From Coix lacryma-jobi var. lacryma-jobi (lineage: Eukaryota > Streptophyta > Magnoliopsida > Poales > Poaceae), in assembly GCA_009763385.1 (NCBI GenBank), contig CM019823.1, positions 172,948,503-173,012,502 on the forward strand: a stretch of 64,000 bases of DNA. The letters are read 5' to 3'. Of the stretch, positions 1-11,850 are shown in pieces. The notes beneath the pieces are model-generated. The model did not search any database. It was not told the DNA's origin and was given only the letters and a program-made list of their open reading frames with translations. Both the position numbers and the translations under genes were made by a program. Within the stretch, counting starts at the first letter, position 1. Each line of letters starts with the position of its first letter.

Positions 1-467
1 AACCACTCCGTTACAATTACAACGACGCCCTAGTCAACTACTCCATGGCTTTACGCTGCCTCTCCCGGCGTGAGGGGCATCATCGTAACTTTGCCCTCTG
101 GCGGGCCCACCGTCCCCCGGCTCCTTTTCCTGGTCGGTGGGCCTGCTCTCTCTGACTCAGGCTTCCGACGTCCTACGAAAACCTGTGAAAAACCAAGGTC
201 ATGAATGACGAACACTCCCGCCGGAAGCGTCGGGCTCCTTCGCGCGAATGCCACCATCCGCACGAATGCTCCGCCTTCCCTTGGTCCGTTTGCCGAAACG
301 CGTGCTTCCGCGCGAATGCTCCCTTCCGCACGAATGCTCCCTTTCGCACGAAAGTCTCGGCATCCTTCGGTATTGCTGGTTGTAGGCGCCTGCGGTCTGG
401 GTACCGTCCCAACAATGGGCCTCTAGCCTTTTCTCATAGCAAAACTAATAATACAGTATGGTGCTAA
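1..467. other. Unassigned left-edge DNA with short GC-rich repeats
   Basis: No gene is recognised here. The short open frames lack any familiar motif. Between about 238 and 354 there are five imperfect copies of a motif of about 16 bp resembling CTTCCGCACGAATGCT, some spaced 18 bp apart. This may be the remnant of a mobile element that begins outside the window. Confidence 0.4.
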
Positions 468-665
468 GGCCTTGTTCAGTTGAGGAAAAATATTGCATAG
501 TGCATAGACTAACTAGACTCAAAAGTTTCGTCTCGACATAAACAGACTAGAAGTACAATTAGTTATTTTTTACCTACATTAAATGTTCCATGCATGCGTT
601 TAAAAATTCAATGTGACGGATACTGCCCAATATTTTTGGAGAAATTTCGTGAACTGAACATGACC
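468..665. mobile_element. Tourist-like MITE (PIF/Harbinger type), 198 bp
   Basis: The ends form an imperfect terminal inverted repeat (GGCCTTGTTCAGTT at the left, AACTGAACATGACC at the right). They are flanked by a 3-bp TAA duplication at 465-467 and 666-668, as expected of Tourist elements. It lies about 320 bp upstream of the start codon of P450 copy 1. Its core, with AATTAGTTATTTTTTACCTA and TTAAATGTTCCATGCATG, is shared with the element at 40182-40423. Confidence 0.7.
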
Positions 666-895
666 TAATTGTATGAATGTTTACAATTTATCAGTCCACT
701 CAATATTAGTTAGCTTTTCACAACTAATACATATATCTGTTTTTCTCACAAAACAAAATTTCTCAGGTTTTTGTCTAAGCCGGCTGCGCTTTTCATCGCT
801 CTCCTCTTCTCTGTCCTCCATCATAACACTCAGCCAGCTCTTATATCTGCTGTTATACTTTCTTAAGCAAGGCGGAACCACCTTCTGACGACGCT

Positions 896-903
896 TATTT
901 ATA
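896..903 (+). promoter_or_regulatory. TATA box of P450 copy 1
   Basis: TATTTATA lies about 85 bp upstream of the ATG at 985, which would put the transcript start near 930. A (CTG)n microsatellite (945-967) would then lie in the 5' leader. Confidence 0.5.
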
Positions 904-944
904 CGCTGCTGCTGCTAGTAGAGGTTGTGCCAGCCGAGAACAGC

Positions 945-967
945 CTGCTGCTGCTGCTGCTGCTGCT
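945..967. repeat. (CTG)n microsatellite in a 5' leader
   Basis: About seven CTG triplets lie just upstream of the P450 copy 1 start codon. A shorter CTG run lies at 905-916. Confidence 0.85.
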
Positions 968-984
968 AGTTGGTGTACTGAAAC

Positions 985-2715
985 ATGGAGACGGCCTACG
1001 TTGTCCTCCTCTCGTTCTTCTTCATCTTTCCTCTCGTTCTTCTTCATCTTTGCAATCCACCGCCGCCTCAACCGCAGGCAAAGCAAGAATACGAGCAAGC
1101 AGCAGCTGCCACCGAGCCCTCCTCTAGCCGTGCCGGTCCTCGGCCACTTACACCTCCTCGAGAAGCCGTACCACCAGGCGTTCATGCGCCTCGCCGCGCG
1201 CTACGGGCCTGTGTTCTCCATCCGGCTGGGCTCGCGCGCCGCCGTGGTGGTCTCCTCGGCGGAGTGCGCCAGGGAGTGCCTCGCAGAGAACGACGCCACC
1301 TTCGCGAACCGCCCGGCCTTCCCCACGCTGCATCGCATGACCTACGGCGGCGCTACGATCGCCCACAGCGCCTACGGCGCGTACTGGCGCCACGTCCGCC
1401 GCGTCGTCGCGGTGCACCTCCTGTCCGCGCCACGCGTGGGTTCCTTCATGCTCCCCACCATGACCGCAGAGGTGCACGCCATGGCGCGGAGGATGTACCG
1501 TGCTGCCGTGGCCTCTGGCGGCGCCGCGAGGATCGAGCTCAAGGGGAGGCTGCTCGAGCTCTCTCTCAGCACCCTGATGGAGACCATCGCGCAGACCAAG
1601 ACGTTCCGTGCCGTGGATGACTCGGACACGGACATATCACCGGAGACCCAGGACCAGGAGTTCAGGGAGCTGTTGGAGGTTATCCTTTCGATTCTAGGCC
1701 CGGCCAATGTGTTGGAATTTCTGCCGGTGCTGCAGATGTTCGACGTTCTGGGAGTGAAGAAGAAGATCGCGGCCACGGCGAGCAGAATGGACGCGTTCTT
1801 TCAGCGGCTCATTGACACAGAGCGGCGGAGGCTGGACGACGGCGGCGGAAAGAGCGAGAAGAAAAGCATGTTGGCAGTGCTGCTCGCTCTGCAGAAGTCA
1901 GAAACCGGAGACTTACACTGATGAGAAGATCATGGCTCTATGCTTCGTAAGTTGTAAAATTCTCTCTTACCTTCCGATAAAAATTACTCATCTACTAAGC
2001 TAGCAGGCTAACGAAAAGATTATTCTCAAACGTCGAGTTCGAGTGGGGAAGCTATCGCAGTTTACAAGCGAGGAAATCTCTGGTTTTGCTTTTGCAGTCC
2101 ATGTTCGTTGGGGGAACGGAAACCACGGCGACTACGATGGAATGGGCGATGTCGCTGCTCGTGAACCACCCCGAGGTTCTGAAGAAAGCGCAGGAGGAAA
2201 TCGACGCAACCGTGGGCAACTCCCGCCTGCTGGGCGCTGATGACGTGCCGAACCTCGGCTACCTCCAGTGCATCGTCAGCGAGACCCTCCGGCTGTACCC
2301 TGTCGGGCCGACGCTGATCCCGCACGAGGCCACCGCGGACTGCACAGTCGGCGGCTACCGCGTGCCAAGCGGCACGATGCTGCTCGTCAACGTGTACGCC
2401 ATCCACAGGGATCCGTCGACGTGGACGGACCCGGCCGTGTTCAGGCCGGAGCGGTTCGAGGACGGCCGAGCCGAAGGGCTGTTCATGATGCCGTTCGGGA
2501 TGGGGCGGCGCAGGTGTCCCGGAGAGATCATGGCGCTGCAGACTATGGGGCTGGCCCTGGGGACGATGATCCAGTGCTTCCACTGGGGCACGGTTGGAGG
2601 CGCTCCCAAAGTTGACATGACCCAGGCGGCCGGGCTCACTCTCCCGAGGGCCGTTCCGCTCGTGGCCATGTGCAAACCGCGCCAAGTCATGCTTGATGTC
2701 CTTCAAAAGCTGTGA
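985..2715 (+). pseudogene. CYP81A: Cytochrome P450, CYP81A type, copy 1 (frameshifted)
   Basis: Family: an ER-anchored, heme-thiolate monooxygenase of the A-type CYP81 clan. Exon 1 runs 985-1946, intron 1947-2097 (GT-AG), exon 2 2098-2715. The expected N-terminus starts at ATG 985 (METAYVVLLSFFFIF). A perfect 22-bp tandem duplication (1008-1029 and 1030-1051) then shifts the frame. The proline-rich hinge (LPPSPP), GHLHLL and the rest of exon 1 continue in another frame that has no ATG until 1183. A second shift is one extra A near 1902-1904, just before the conserved YTDEKIMALC at the exon end. Exon 2 is clean: GGTETT (I-helix), ETLR (K-helix), PERF and the heme site FGMGRRRCPG, ending at TGA 2713-2715. 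Closest in the window to copy 2. The two frame breaks make a functional protein unlikely. Substrate unknown. Confidence 0.85.
1008..1051 (+). repeat. Perfect 22-bp tandem duplication in a P450 signal anchor
   Basis: Two identical 22-bp units (1008-1029, 1030-1051), each CCTCTCGTTC followed by TTCTTCATCTTT. As 22 is not a multiple of three, the second unit shifts the reading frame. Counting a single unit keeps one frame from the ATG at 985 into the proline-rich hinge. Confidence 0.95.
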
Positions 2716-3139
2716 CCTGAGCTAGCGCTCTAATAATTCTACTGCACGTACTCTGCTGTCGCGTTCAAAGAAACAATCTACGAACGCACTCTGCGCACGG
2801 AAGAAGCTCAGCATCTATCATCATATCGTGTTGGCATGTTGCTGCCTTGCTATCGTTGTGGGGCTATGTTTTATCCCAGTTTTAGTAGCAGAAGATTTTG
2901 TCTATTTAATTAAGAGGTTACAAGGCTCACCAGCTCCTCCAAAAGAACCGCCATCCACGTCAAAAAAAAAACTGGCCGTCCGATCTCCAGTTCAGCGGCC
3001 AGGATTGCTTCAACCGGATTTTACGGAAGTGGCTTCTTTCGCTTTTGTTTGACTTCTACGACTTCTTCGTGGATTCTCGCTGCCTCTCATGACTTCTGCT
3101 CCAAATCCATCGAACTAAATATATACTCACCTGAAGCAG

Positions 3140-3795
3140 CTTCTCCTTCCAGGCTCTTCTTCTTCCCGACTCTTCTCTCCCCTCCGCTCTCTCGATCTCT
3201 CCATCTCCCTCCCGACGCGGCGAAGGCGACGCGACCAGGCGCGGTTGCGATTGACCTCCTCCTTCCACCTCTCCCCGGTGGGTCGTGGCAGCGCCACCGG
3301 CTCACTGGACGAGGTGCTGGCGGGGCACGGCGATACCCTCGTCCTGCGGCGCCGCCCTGGGTTTCGCCGCCGGCATGCAGGCGCCAGGGGACCCGTGCTG
3401 GCCTTCTCCCCGTTCGGGGCCGGGGTCGCGTTGAACCCCGCGTGGCGCATCGGATTGGCACGGCGCGGCGCCGCTGCCGGTTCATGGCGGCGGCGGCCCA
3501 TCTCCGCTCTCCTCGCACCGTCGAGGCGGCCCATCTCCGCTCTCCTCGCACCGTCGAGGTGCTGCAGCCCTACCACGGGTGAGCCTGGGCGCAACCGGCT
3601 CCCCGTCCCTGCTCATCTCTCTCCGCTCTCTCTCCCTGCCTCGTGTGTGCTGCTCGCTGCTGCCCCCACTTCAACAACTGTGTGGCCTGATTCAGTGTCC
3701 CAATAGCTGGATCCGTCGTCTCCTCGCCGGATCAAGGACGGTCGTGTGGCAGGACGACCATCGGCGATGCGCCCAGGTTCGAAATGTGTAATCCT
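3140..3795 (+). other. GC-rich gene-like fragment, probably captured
   Basis: A pyrimidine-rich leader (CTTCTTCCC, CTCTCGATCTCTCC) leads into about 450 bp of very GC-rich sequence, followed by GTGAG-like and GTAATCC-like donors and AT-rich intron-like DNA. This looks like a 5' UTR and first exon of a host gene picked up by the surrounding element. I cannot identify the protein and no frame stands out. A perfect 33-bp tandem duplication lies at 3494-3526 and 3527-3559. Confidence 0.35.
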
Positions 3796-5639
3796 ATTTC
3801 GTTTGCTTATCTGCAGTAAATTTCTCTGCCTTGTACAGCCGTGTAAATGAGTATTTGGTATAGCTTGTAAGTCCTGTATTAGGGGTTCCACGCTACGTGT
3901 TAGCCTGAATAGTTTCTCACTCTCCCGGGGAGGCTGTGTGTCTGTGTGTACCTTGACTTCATTATTGAATATCATGTTATCCATGTATAGGCTTTTAGGT
4001 CTACTGCTTCCTAGTGTTCTTCTATCCAGAAAAAGATTTTGATGACACCATGTTAACCGAGCTTGGTGCAGCCAGATTAGTGCAAAAACGGGAAAAGTTA
4101 CTGCTGCCAGGGTGTTCTTTCTAGGCTTTTCAGTGATACAAATTGAAGCCTCCTTCTTTTTATGTTTCATGAAAAGCTGCTGCTGTGAAGGATCCTGATG
4201 GTGCTTTCTTTAAAAAAAATTGATGCCTTCCAACCTCGTGAACTGAAAGTAACCTTGGATGATTTGCCTGTATATGGCCAATGGCCTGTTTCACCATATA
4301 TTTACTGAAAATCAATCATTTTCAGGGTGACTGTTTTTTCAGAAGTTTAAGCTATTGACCTCGTATGTGGTCAGCTCCTCTGTTCAAAAGGACAGGTGCC
4401 AACTGTAGAGGCCGAGATAATTGCAAAACCATCTGAGCTGTTTAAATTTGCTCCTGAGTATGGGGAGGTATGGAGTTTCCTTTGACATATTTTAATTATG
4501 CATGTTCTCCAATCACAGTAAAGTTTTAATGTAAAAACAATACATTAAATTGGAAGGTTTTAGCATAGATATTAAGGTGCATTTGGTCCTTCATCACTAT
4601 TTATGTACACATTGTTGGTTTCATCACTGAGATTCAGCCGTGAGTTCCTATACTTTCAAAACAAAAGGATAGGATCACTAGGTGCTGCAGTCAGTTATTA
4701 ACACAATATATACACTTGCTATGTAACTAAGACCATGTATTTCTGTAATAGTTTGTTTCATTCCTCATACTAACTACATATACATGAAATAGGCTCATTA
4801 CAACGCAAATGGCTCAATGAATTAGAGAGCATAAACCCATATGATTCTCAGTAAGTTTTTTTTACCCAACAATACAACAGATTTATACAACAGATTTATG
4901 CTACATATAATTGATTGGCTGGACAACTGTGGCTACTTGATATTATTGGGTTCTTAATTATGTGCAGAGATAGTGGGAATGCGGTTGTCGACACATTTCA
5001 GAAAGAGCACAACGACTTAACAGAGCAATAAGATGACGATGTCTTCTTAAAGTCTTATCAAGGTTAGTCAGCATACCATTTTCTTTGTGTTCATAGTCTC
5101 CACTGTTACCTTACATACACTGTGATCCTTAGTACGTTGAAACTAACTTTAGAATCGCCATGCAACTTAGATATTTTAAGAATTTTACACACAAAAAAAG
5201 GTTAATGTCATTTTAGCAGCCCCTTCAATGCTTCATCCTACTTAAATCCGTAGGTTTTATTTGTTGGTTATCCCATCACGTTAACATCCCCATGGATTTG
5301 AGTGTCATGGCCCAGTTGGTTCAAAGTGAATTGATTCCATTGTGAACCAGATTAAGAACTATGTGTTATTCCTATGTTTGTGTGTTCCAGTTACTTACAA
5401 TCTTTAGGCCAATTTTATTTTTACTGCTCCCACCTTTAGGTTTGAGCATGCAGGGTTTCAGTAGTTTGTTACCACCTTTAGGTTCGAGCATGCAGGGTTC
5501 CATGGATTATGTGTCTAGACTTAAGTACCAACACGGGTTTAGATTTCTAAATGTTATGTTAACTCCGGCTTGTGATTAAGCTTCGGTCTATTTTCTTTCT
5601 GTGCAATCACCACCAAGTGAAGGCTATCAGACTATTGCC
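3796..5639. other. AT-rich intron-like DNA, no gene recognised
   Basis: No coding signal is strong. One short stretch near 4395-4470 could be an exon, ending GAGTATGGGGAG before GTATGG. A 28-bp motif, CCACCTTTAGGTT followed by GAGCATGCAGGGTT, occurs twice (about 5428 and 5470). Confidence 0.4.
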
Positions 5640-6545
5640 ATATAAAGGGAGTTACTATGGATGTGATGCTATGCTTTTCTCCAAGATCATCCTTTGTAGT
5701 TATTATATTATGTTCATGCACTGATTTCACATGTATGTTTAGATGTCTCGATAGGTCGTATATTGCTTCCACACAAATACATCAGTTTTTTATTTGCCAA
5801 CTTCTCTTATATATGGCTGCCCACACGGCATGAATTTCTAATTTTGTGGGTACACTACACATGAAACCATCTTCGATACTTTTTTTTACCTAATTCTATG
5901 ATGTTCAATTAAACTCAGGCCTGGAGTGAGGCGGGCATAGTGGAGCACCCAGCTTAGTCAGAGGTAAATTAATGAACCTCCTCATTATTATATTCTATTA
6001 TGCTAATGCAATTAAAAATTTTCAGGTGCCCTCCTCAAAATGTAGTTATTGACATCAAAATATAACCATCAACAAGTGAACTACCTGCCTCCTTCTTGGG
6101 TTGCTAAGATGTTCGTTCAGGTATCTAAATTCTGAGTTATAAAAGTCATAGTTATTCTCAAAACTTATTTAGTCATATTCAAACCTGCAGATAAAGAAAT
6201 TCGACTGAGATAAAATTTTTGCAGATGCTTTATGAAAGGTAGGAGTCACTTCATACTAAAATTATGTAACTTTTTAGAATTACCAAAAAAACTCACTGTG
6301 TTCCCATTTAAAATACTGGGTATAGTCTTAGCATATACATTCTTCTCATTAAATAGGCTACAACAGCAGGATGGCAATGACAAAAGCAGCCTCCCAATTT
6401 CTCACTGCACTACAAACGACCACACTATATTTCTTGATCTTTATAGAAAATTGTACACAAAAATGAGATAAATGTGATTTATTTACAAGTTCTCTTCTGT
6501 CTTCATATCCTATTTATGGAACAATTTTTAATTTGCACCTTGTTT
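5640..6545. repeat. Direct duplication, unit A
   Basis: This roughly 0.9-kb segment is repeated at 6945-7303 plus 8775-9382. Shared landmarks include GGGAGTTACTATGGAT, GTCGTATATTGCTT, CTTATATATGGCTGCCCACA, AAACCATCTTCGATACT and a nearly identical 600-bp block from GGCGGGCATAG to CAATTTTTAATTTGCACCT. The second unit is interrupted by a solo LTR, so the duplication came first. Function unknown. Confidence 0.8.
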
Positions 6546-6944
6546 ACCTGGCTTTACATGGATGCAGAAAGAGAGAGCTTTATTTACCTCAACCCTATGA
6601 TGATTGATGAAAGTCTTTCCATTGATAACCTCGCCTTTTCCTGTCTAATTAGGTGAGATTTCTTGAATTTATTTATTATATATATGCTACTTAGTATACC
6701 AACAAGCCAATAAATACTATTTTATCTATAGGTCACAAGTGCATTCGAAAGTATGATAACCAAGCAGTGCCATTGTGTAAACTGAACTGTCCTGTCATGT
6801 TCTTCTCGGTGCTCTTGGCAACCACCTAAAAGTGCTATTTTTTATGTGTTATTGATTTGGATCCTCTTTCTTTATTTACCGATGTAAGCTTAATATTTTC
6901 TTTCGAATTTTACAGGCAGTCAAATAGGCTGCACAGTGGACATC
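6546..6944. other. Spacer between duplicated units, no gene recognised
   Basis: AT-rich sequence separating the two copies of the duplicated segment. No repeat, long open frame or known motif was found. Confidence 0.4.
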
Positions 6945-9382
6945 TAGAGGAGATTATTGTGGACACTGACATATAATGGGAGTTACTATGGATACATCAG
7001 TGGACAGGTCGTATATTGCTTTCATATAGATACATCAGTTTTTTATTTGTCAACTTTTCTTATATATGGCTGCCCACACGACATGGATTTCCATGTTTTT
7101 GGTTACACTGCACATGAAACCATCTTCGATACTAATGGACCCTTAGGTAAAAAAGGTTAAATGCTTATGCTTCTTGGCCCAAAATATACATAACTGCAAA
7201 CTATCTTTTTTTAATAATTCGTCAAAGAAAGTGTATTTTATTGATCTATACTAATCTGCAATATAATTTTATGTTGTTCAGTTAAACTCAGGCTTGGAGT
7301 GGGTGTTGACGCTCACTAATGCTCATAATTAACCATCAACTATTGCATGAAATGACACTAAATGAATCACAAAGCATAGTTGTAGGGTTTGAAACTAACA
7401 AGTTCCACGAGTTTTGGTGCTCTCACTTGTTTTGTAGGACATCCATGTTTTTACCATATAAAAGTATCTCAAGTGATGAAACAGAGCACACCATTGCGAA
7501 GACCTCGTCGAGACGATCGAAACGGACATATGATTTGCTATATTTGGAGTCCCGGAGCGAGAGTCCTCAATGGATACGACTTGGAAGATTCTAGAACATT
7601 CCGGAACATTCCAGAAGACACGAGAAGGCGACCCACGGAAGGTGGGACCCACCTGCCATAGAGGCAGACCGGTCGGTCTCCCCCTTGGACCGACCGGTCT
7701 AGTGTATGGCCCAATTTCGTCCCCCTTCGCGTGACGCACTCCAACCGACCTCTACAACACGTTTTGGCCCATTTAGGCCCAAGTGCATGTGACGAAGGAT
7801 TTAGTCCCACATCGCTTGCCCAAGGTGAAGGGGAGGCTAGGAGCCCCTATATAATAAACCCAGGACCCCCTGAGGCAATACACCATCATCATCTGGGAGT
7901 CTTTGTAGAGGCGTCCCTCGAAGGACAGCCTCTCCTCTCTAGAGAATTAGGTTTAGATTTTCCAATGTAATAACTTAGCTCTAGTTGGGAGTTAGGGAGA
8001 GCGGAGCTGCGCTCCGGTTCCGGAGGAGTCTTCAGAGTTTTGGTATGTCTTTGTATCTTTTCTTTGTAAGACTTATGCTTTAATATATTTATCTTCTCTA
8101 TTTACTTTATGCCTTTAATATTATGATTAGTATAGTTGTTATGTTCTAGCATAGGATCTCCGCTCGTATCGAGTGCTCTAGTTATATGCCATAATTATAG
8201 TAATCGATAGATTAGACTTGGTGTTTAGTCTATAGGTTACCTGAGGTTGCGCTCAACCCCACGGATAGTTGTGGTAGCCCCAGGTGGTGACAGCCCTGAT
8301 GGCCGACGTATTCCACCACGTTCGGGTTGATGTTCGTAGGACCGTAGTCAGAGCTTTCCAAACCCCCTTCTCATCCCTTTCTGTGGTTGGTGTTCTGATG
8401 TCCCAAAGTGTTATTATATAACTGCTATATCTTTTCATCCTTGTTACCTTAGAACCCAAGTAATAGAGAAGTGCATAGGAACCTTGATCTCTCCCGTTGT
8501 CCTCACACTATAGTTATCTATACATTTATTATTGAATTCTCTTTTATGTGCTTTCATTATCATATCATATATCATTCACTCCTGCTTTAGTCTAATTAGT
8601 ACTCTGAGTTAGTAGATGCATGATAGTGAGTTATCAGATTCTTAACTCTTGCTTTCCAGTGGTAAAATATAAATAACGATCCTGGAATACTCCCGGTAAA
8701 ATGCTACAATGATGTTCTGTGCGCTTGCGGAATCTTTCATATTCTTATTTGCACTAACGAATGTCAACAGTGGGGCGGGCATAGCAGAGCGCCCAACTTT
8801 GCAGGAGGTAAATTAATGAACCTCCTTATTATTATATTCTATTATGCTAATGCAATTAAAAATTTACAGGTACCCTCAAAATGTAGTTGTCGACATCAAA
8901 ATATAACCATCAAGTGAACTATCTGCCTTCTTCTTGGATTGGTAAGTTGTTCGTTCAGGTATGCAAATTCTGAGCTATAAAAGTCATGGTTATTCTCAAA
9001 ACTTATTTAGTCATATTCAAACCTGCAGATAAACAAATTCGCTTGAGATAAAATCTTTGCAGATGCTTTATAAAAGGTAGGAGTCACTTCATACTAAAAT
9101 TATGTAACCTTTTAGAATTAGAAAAAAAATCACTGTGTTCCCATTTAACATACTCGGTATAGTCTTAGCATATATATTCTTCTCATTAAACAGGCTGCAA
9201 CAACAAGATGACAACGACAAAAGCAGCCTACCAATTTCTCACTGCACTACAAAGGACCGCACCGTATTTCTTGATCTCTATATACAATTGTACACAAAAA
9301 TGACATAAACGGGATTTATTTACAAGTTCTCTTCTGTCTGGATATCCTATTTATGGAACAATTTTTAATTTGCACCTTATTT
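6945..9382. repeat. Direct duplication, unit B (split by a solo LTR)
   Basis: Second copy of the segment at 5640-6545, in the same orientation. It is contiguous with unit A when the LTR at 7304-8769 and one GTGGG are left out. Several small indels and substitutions separate the copies. Confidence 0.8.
7304..8769 (+). mobile_element. Solo LTR, 1,466 bp, 5-bp TSD GTGGG
   Basis: The block starts TGTTGACG and ends GTCAACA, a short inverted repeat with TG...CA termini. It is flanked by GTGGG at 7299-7303 and 8770-8774. Outside it, the host sequence matches the uninterrupted unit A. It contains TATATAATAA at 7849-7858, a plausible LTR core promoter. No internal retrotransposon region, second LTR, primer site or coding domain is present. 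The retroelement family is not identified. Confidence 0.88.
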
Positions 9383-9793
9383 AGTAGGATGCTGCTTTTA
9401 AATGCGCCATCATAGTAGTGCATTTACCCCCAAACACTGTTGGTGTAACAACCATCTCACACGATGCAATAGAATTAAATCGGTTTAGTTTGGCCACGTC
9501 CAACTCCGCATTTTCTCCATTTTTGTTTCTCTCACATTTTTTCCTTAGCGCTTTTGTCATCATCTTATAGAATTAAATAGAAGATTCTTCAGTTATGTAT
9601 TGTTTGTGTTGAAATTCGCCTCTGTTATTTTTCCTTGTATATATTCTTACTACTGTTATGATACCCATGTGTTCTAAGAAAGCCCCACTTTTGGATTGCA
9701 GTAAATGCTCTTTCCGAATTTGGATCTTTGATGCCAAAACTCTATGGTTGCTCTTCTGTTTTCAAAGGTTCATCTCAGTCCAATACAAGTACG

Positions 9794-9955
9794 GTGGTGC
9801 TTGGCAGAGTACTAATTACATTTGAACTACTATACAATAGCAAACGCAGGGAGTCTTATCATGAAATTTTGTTCGTGGTGCTTGCCAGAGTACTAATTCC
9901 ATTTGAACTACTATACAACAGCAAGAGCATGGAGTCTTATCATGAAATTTTGTTC
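9794..9955. repeat. 81-bp tandem duplication
   Basis: Two copies with an 81-bp period start GTGGTGCTTG at 9794 and 9875. Both contain GAACTACTATACAA and GAGTCTTATCATGAAATTTT. The period is a multiple of three, so a short open frame (9728-9994) spans it, but nothing supports that frame as a gene. Confidence 0.85.
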
Positions 9956-10276
9956 TTAGTGTTACTAATTGGTACAAATGTAAAATTACTATGATTAAAT
10001 TATCATATTCCCTGATAACCTATATAAGCTTAATACTACCTTAGATTAGTTGATTCATGCTTTAAGTAAACACCTTCACCTAGCTCGGTGTCTACACCTC
10101 ATTTTTACATGTGTGTACATACAGATGTTTATGGTTGTTTACCTCAGTTGTGAAGACAATTGTTGGTATATACAGTGGGTTTAATTTATTTTAAATTTAT
10201 TTTCTTTTTACTCCTACTACACTATATACCAATATCAATGTCTTTTGTCTTCAAAATCTTGTATGTACCTAAAGAC

Positions 10277-10304
10277 GCGCGCGAAGGCGCGCACCCTCTA
10301 CTAG
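10277..10304 (+). other. Helitron 3' terminal hairpin and CTAG end
   Basis: GCGCGC, loop GAAG, GCGCGC, an 8-nt spacer and CTAG, with T as the next host base. This terminal structure is thought to stop rolling-circle transposition in plant Helitrons. Confidence 0.75.
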
Positions 10305-10426
10305 TCTGTATCTATTGCTACTTCTTCCGTCGCCTTCTAGAAACAACACCATATATAACTGCGTGGCGACATGGGTGGCTTGCACGTGTAGAGAAGATTT
10401 CATATTCAGTATCACAAAATAATTCT

Positions 10427-11039
10427 TTATTTAGCACTGATGACAGATAAAAGTTTTCTATTATCTTAACTCTCTTAATTTTATGCTAAAAAAAACTAGC
10501 TTAATTTTCCCCCTTAATAGCACCGCCAATAGATCTGACATCTAACGCTGTTAACTTGGTGGGGAAAGACCATATTTTGCCCCTATTTTTTTTTTCATGT
10601 GTAACACCAACAGTACATTAAATTGTTTTTGTTAATAGATTTTTTTAGCAGTGCCATTTTATTAACATTGAACATAATTTGACAATATAATTTTTTCTAT
10701 ATTTTAACTTTTTTACAGTACCATTTTCTGTACATATTATTTATGATATGAAAATAACAACACGATTATTTGGACAATGTGCTACATTGTTGATTTTAAT
10801 CCGTATAAATCAGTTGTGAAACAGTATTTTTCCTCTTAAAAAATCAGTTGTACGAATCAGTAGAACTTCCTTATACCTCAAACAAATAGGACCAAAAATA
10901 TAGAGGGCAGAAAGGACGTTTCTCCCCCAAGTTAACGGTGTTAGAGATCAGATGTAACGGCAATGTCAATGCTGTTTAGGGAACCAAAAGTAAAGACAAT
11001 GCTATATTGGAGAACTTTTATCTTTCCGGTGCTAAATAA
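10427..11039. mobile_element. Mutator-like MITE, 613 bp
   Basis: The ends are inverted repeats starting TTATTTAGCAC that extend inward more than 100 bp with mismatches. For example, AACGCTGTTAACTTGGTGGGG on the left (about 10541-10561) pairs with CCCCCAAGTTAACGGTG on the right. Flanks CAAAATAATTCT and CAAAATTTTTCT look like a decayed duplication of about 12 bp, somewhat longer than the 9-11 bp usual for Mutator-like elements. No coding capacity. Confidence 0.65.
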
Positions 11040-11174
11040 CAAAATTTTTCTTGTATATATAGGTGCATGCATGTTCGGAGAGAAATAGAAACCAATGCTA
11101 GCTAGCTGCAAACCTACAATTTTTTGATACCACAGTTTTCTAAAAACTGATTATTTAAACATGCCCTTAGTCAA

Positions 11175-11850
11175 AGAAAGCGAATTGGATCGCTAGGTCG
11201 CGCAAGTGTTGCTAAAAGTCCTGGTATAGTCATTTCATAGTCAATGGCGCATTTAATGGATGTTGACTTCACTATTATTGTTTGTTTTCAAAGAGACAAT
11301 GTACTGTTTTTTTATTTCAGGGAAGGGACACTACTGAAAGCTTTGTTTCTCAATGTCAAGGGCTCCAAAAATTGACACCACAACAAAGCAGGTACACACC
11401 TCAAGTTCTATATATACCTTTCATTAAAAAAACAGAATCCAACCCAAGTGTAACAATGAGAGGGTTAGATCCTAAAAATATGGCAGTCAGTTTTTGGGAG
11501 GTGGAACATCTACAGGTGAAAATCATTTTAACTATACCCACGAACTAGACATGATATTATTTTTAAAAACTATATGATTGACAACACAAGAAATGGATTT
11601 TCAATTTATTGAAAAATATCTTCTTTTTCTATAACTGAAAATATTCATCATTCAAAGAATACGAACTGAGTCTCAAAAAAAAAAAGAATACAAACTGAAA
11701 ATGATCGCTAGGGCACAAGTGTTTCTAAAAGTCAAAGTATATCCATTTCATTATCAAGGGCGCATTTAATGGATGCTGGCTTCAACCACTGTTAGTCCTC
11801 AAAGATGCATTAAAAAGCTTTGTTTCTCGATGTCCAGGCAAGCAATAAAA
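11175..11850. repeat. Direct repeat pair in intergenic DNA
   Basis: About 150 bp near 11185-11345 recurs near 11702-11845. Both share GATCGCTAGG, AAGTGTTGCTAAAAGTC-like sequence, CATTTCAT, GGCGCATTTAATGGATG and AAAGCTTTGTTTCTC. The copies are diverged. No gene is evident between them. Confidence 0.65.

Larger units (their letters stand above)
2901..10304 (+). mobile_element. Probable Helitron with gene-like cargo and nested insertions
   Basis: The 3' end is convincing: a 6-bp GCGCGC stem with a GAAG loop (10277-10292), then 12 nt ending in CTAG (10301-10304) followed by host T. This is the hairpin plus CTRR signature of plant Helitrons. The 5' end is inferred from TCTATTTAATTAAGAGG at 2901 and the following CTCCTCCAAAAGAACCGCC, which resemble grass Helitron left ends. 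The preceding base is G rather than the expected A, so the start is uncertain. No RepHel helicase is visible, so it would be non-autonomous. It contains GC-rich gene-like sequence (3140-3795), possible small exons, a duplicated segment and a nested solo LTR. Confidence 0.55.

Noticed and set aside
1001..1921. Long open frame starting at 1001 as the true start of P450 copy 1
   Set aside because: It begins at TTG, not ATG. The family N-terminus is encoded from ATG 985 in another frame, and the shift is explained by the 22-bp duplication.
7245..7260. TCTATACTAATC at 7245, preceded by A, as the Helitron 5' end
   Set aside because: The sequence on both sides aligns with the duplicated unit A, so no boundary exists there.
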